From Clostridiales bacterium (GTDB lineage: Bacteria; Bacillota; Clostridia; Oscillospirales; CAG-272): 5,800 nt of DNA. The first letter of the stretch is position 1; the number at the start of each line of letters is the position of its first letter. The stretch lies in assembly GCA_003523225.1 (NCBI GenBank), contig DPGK01000005.1, forward strand, positions 1-5,800, given 5' to 3'. The notes beneath the pieces are model-generated. The model saw only the letters and a list, made by a program, of their open reading frames with translations. It did no database searches and was not told the DNA's origin. This document shows positions 5,744 through 5,800 of the stretch, piece by piece. A program made the translations under genes and the position numbers.

Positions 5744-5800
5744 AAGCCTTCTCCAGCGGAGAAGGTGGCGCGGCTTGCCGCGACGAATGAGGAGGACAAA
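5744..5800 (+). repeat. Two-hairpin intergenic repeat element at right end
   Basis: A first stem pairs CCTTCTCC (5747-5754) with GGAGAAGG (5758-5765) around AGC. A second pairs CGCGG (5769-5773) with CCGCG (5778-5782) around CTTG. The element then ends in ATGAGGAGGACAAA, which is inverted at the left end of the window. The layout (CCTTCTCC hairpin, GTGGCGCGGC hairpin, then GA-GATGAGG-like tail) resembles palindromic intergenic repeats I recall as abundant in gut Clostridia genomes. This has not been checked against a database. No coding potential is seen in it. Confidence 0.6.

Noticed and set aside
1..5800. An Nqr (Na+-NADH:quinone reductase) operon instead of Rnf.
   Set aside because: RnfB with its many ferredoxin-type clusters and RnfC with the two C-terminal [4Fe-4S] motifs are Rnf-specific. 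There is no NqrF-like flavoprotein.

Overview
The window carries one complete, co-directional operon on the + strand, rnfC-rnfD-rnfG-rnfE-rnfA-rnfB. It encodes all six subunits of an Rnf complex, the membrane-bound ferredoxin:NAD+ oxidoreductase that couples electron transfer to Na+ or H+ movement. The order C-D-G-E-A-B is the one known from Acetobacterium and other Clostridia. With the strong Shine-Dalgarno sites, the GC-rich coding DNA set against an AT-rich promoter, and an intergenic repeat of a style common in gut Clostridia, this suggests an anaerobic Firmicute (Clostridia, perhaps Oscillospiraceae-like). The taxonomic call is an inference, and no marker gene fixes it.

Layout: 1-43 is an imperfect hairpin whose outer end belongs to a terminal inverted repeat. 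44-200 is non-coding, with one strong hairpin at 111-138. A sigma-A-type promoter lies at 206-234. The six genes occupy 281-5614. A 12-bp hairpin terminator follows at 5618-5650. I see nothing convincing at 5651-5743. A two-hairpin repeat element runs from 5744 to the window end. The first and last 14 bases are exact inverted copies of each other.

How the genes work together: RnfB (multi-[4Fe-4S]) accepts electrons from reduced ferredoxin. Electrons pass through the membrane pair RnfA/RnfE, which share a cluster through conserved cysteines, then to covalent flavins on RnfG and RnfD, and finally to RnfC (FMN, two [4Fe-4S]), which reduces NAD+. The flavin transferase ApbE, needed to load RnfG and RnfD, is not in the window. 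Translation looks tightly coupled: D/G and E/A overlap by ATGA, and the G/E and A/B junctions place a GAGGAGG on the stop codon.

No undescribed multi-gene system is visible. The less ordinary points are a 15-codon ORF that bridges rnfC and rnfD by overlapping both, a charged N-terminal extension of about 62 residues on RnfE, an ambiguous rnfC start around a small hairpin, an altered flavin-attachment motif in RnfD, and the inverted repeat at the window ends.
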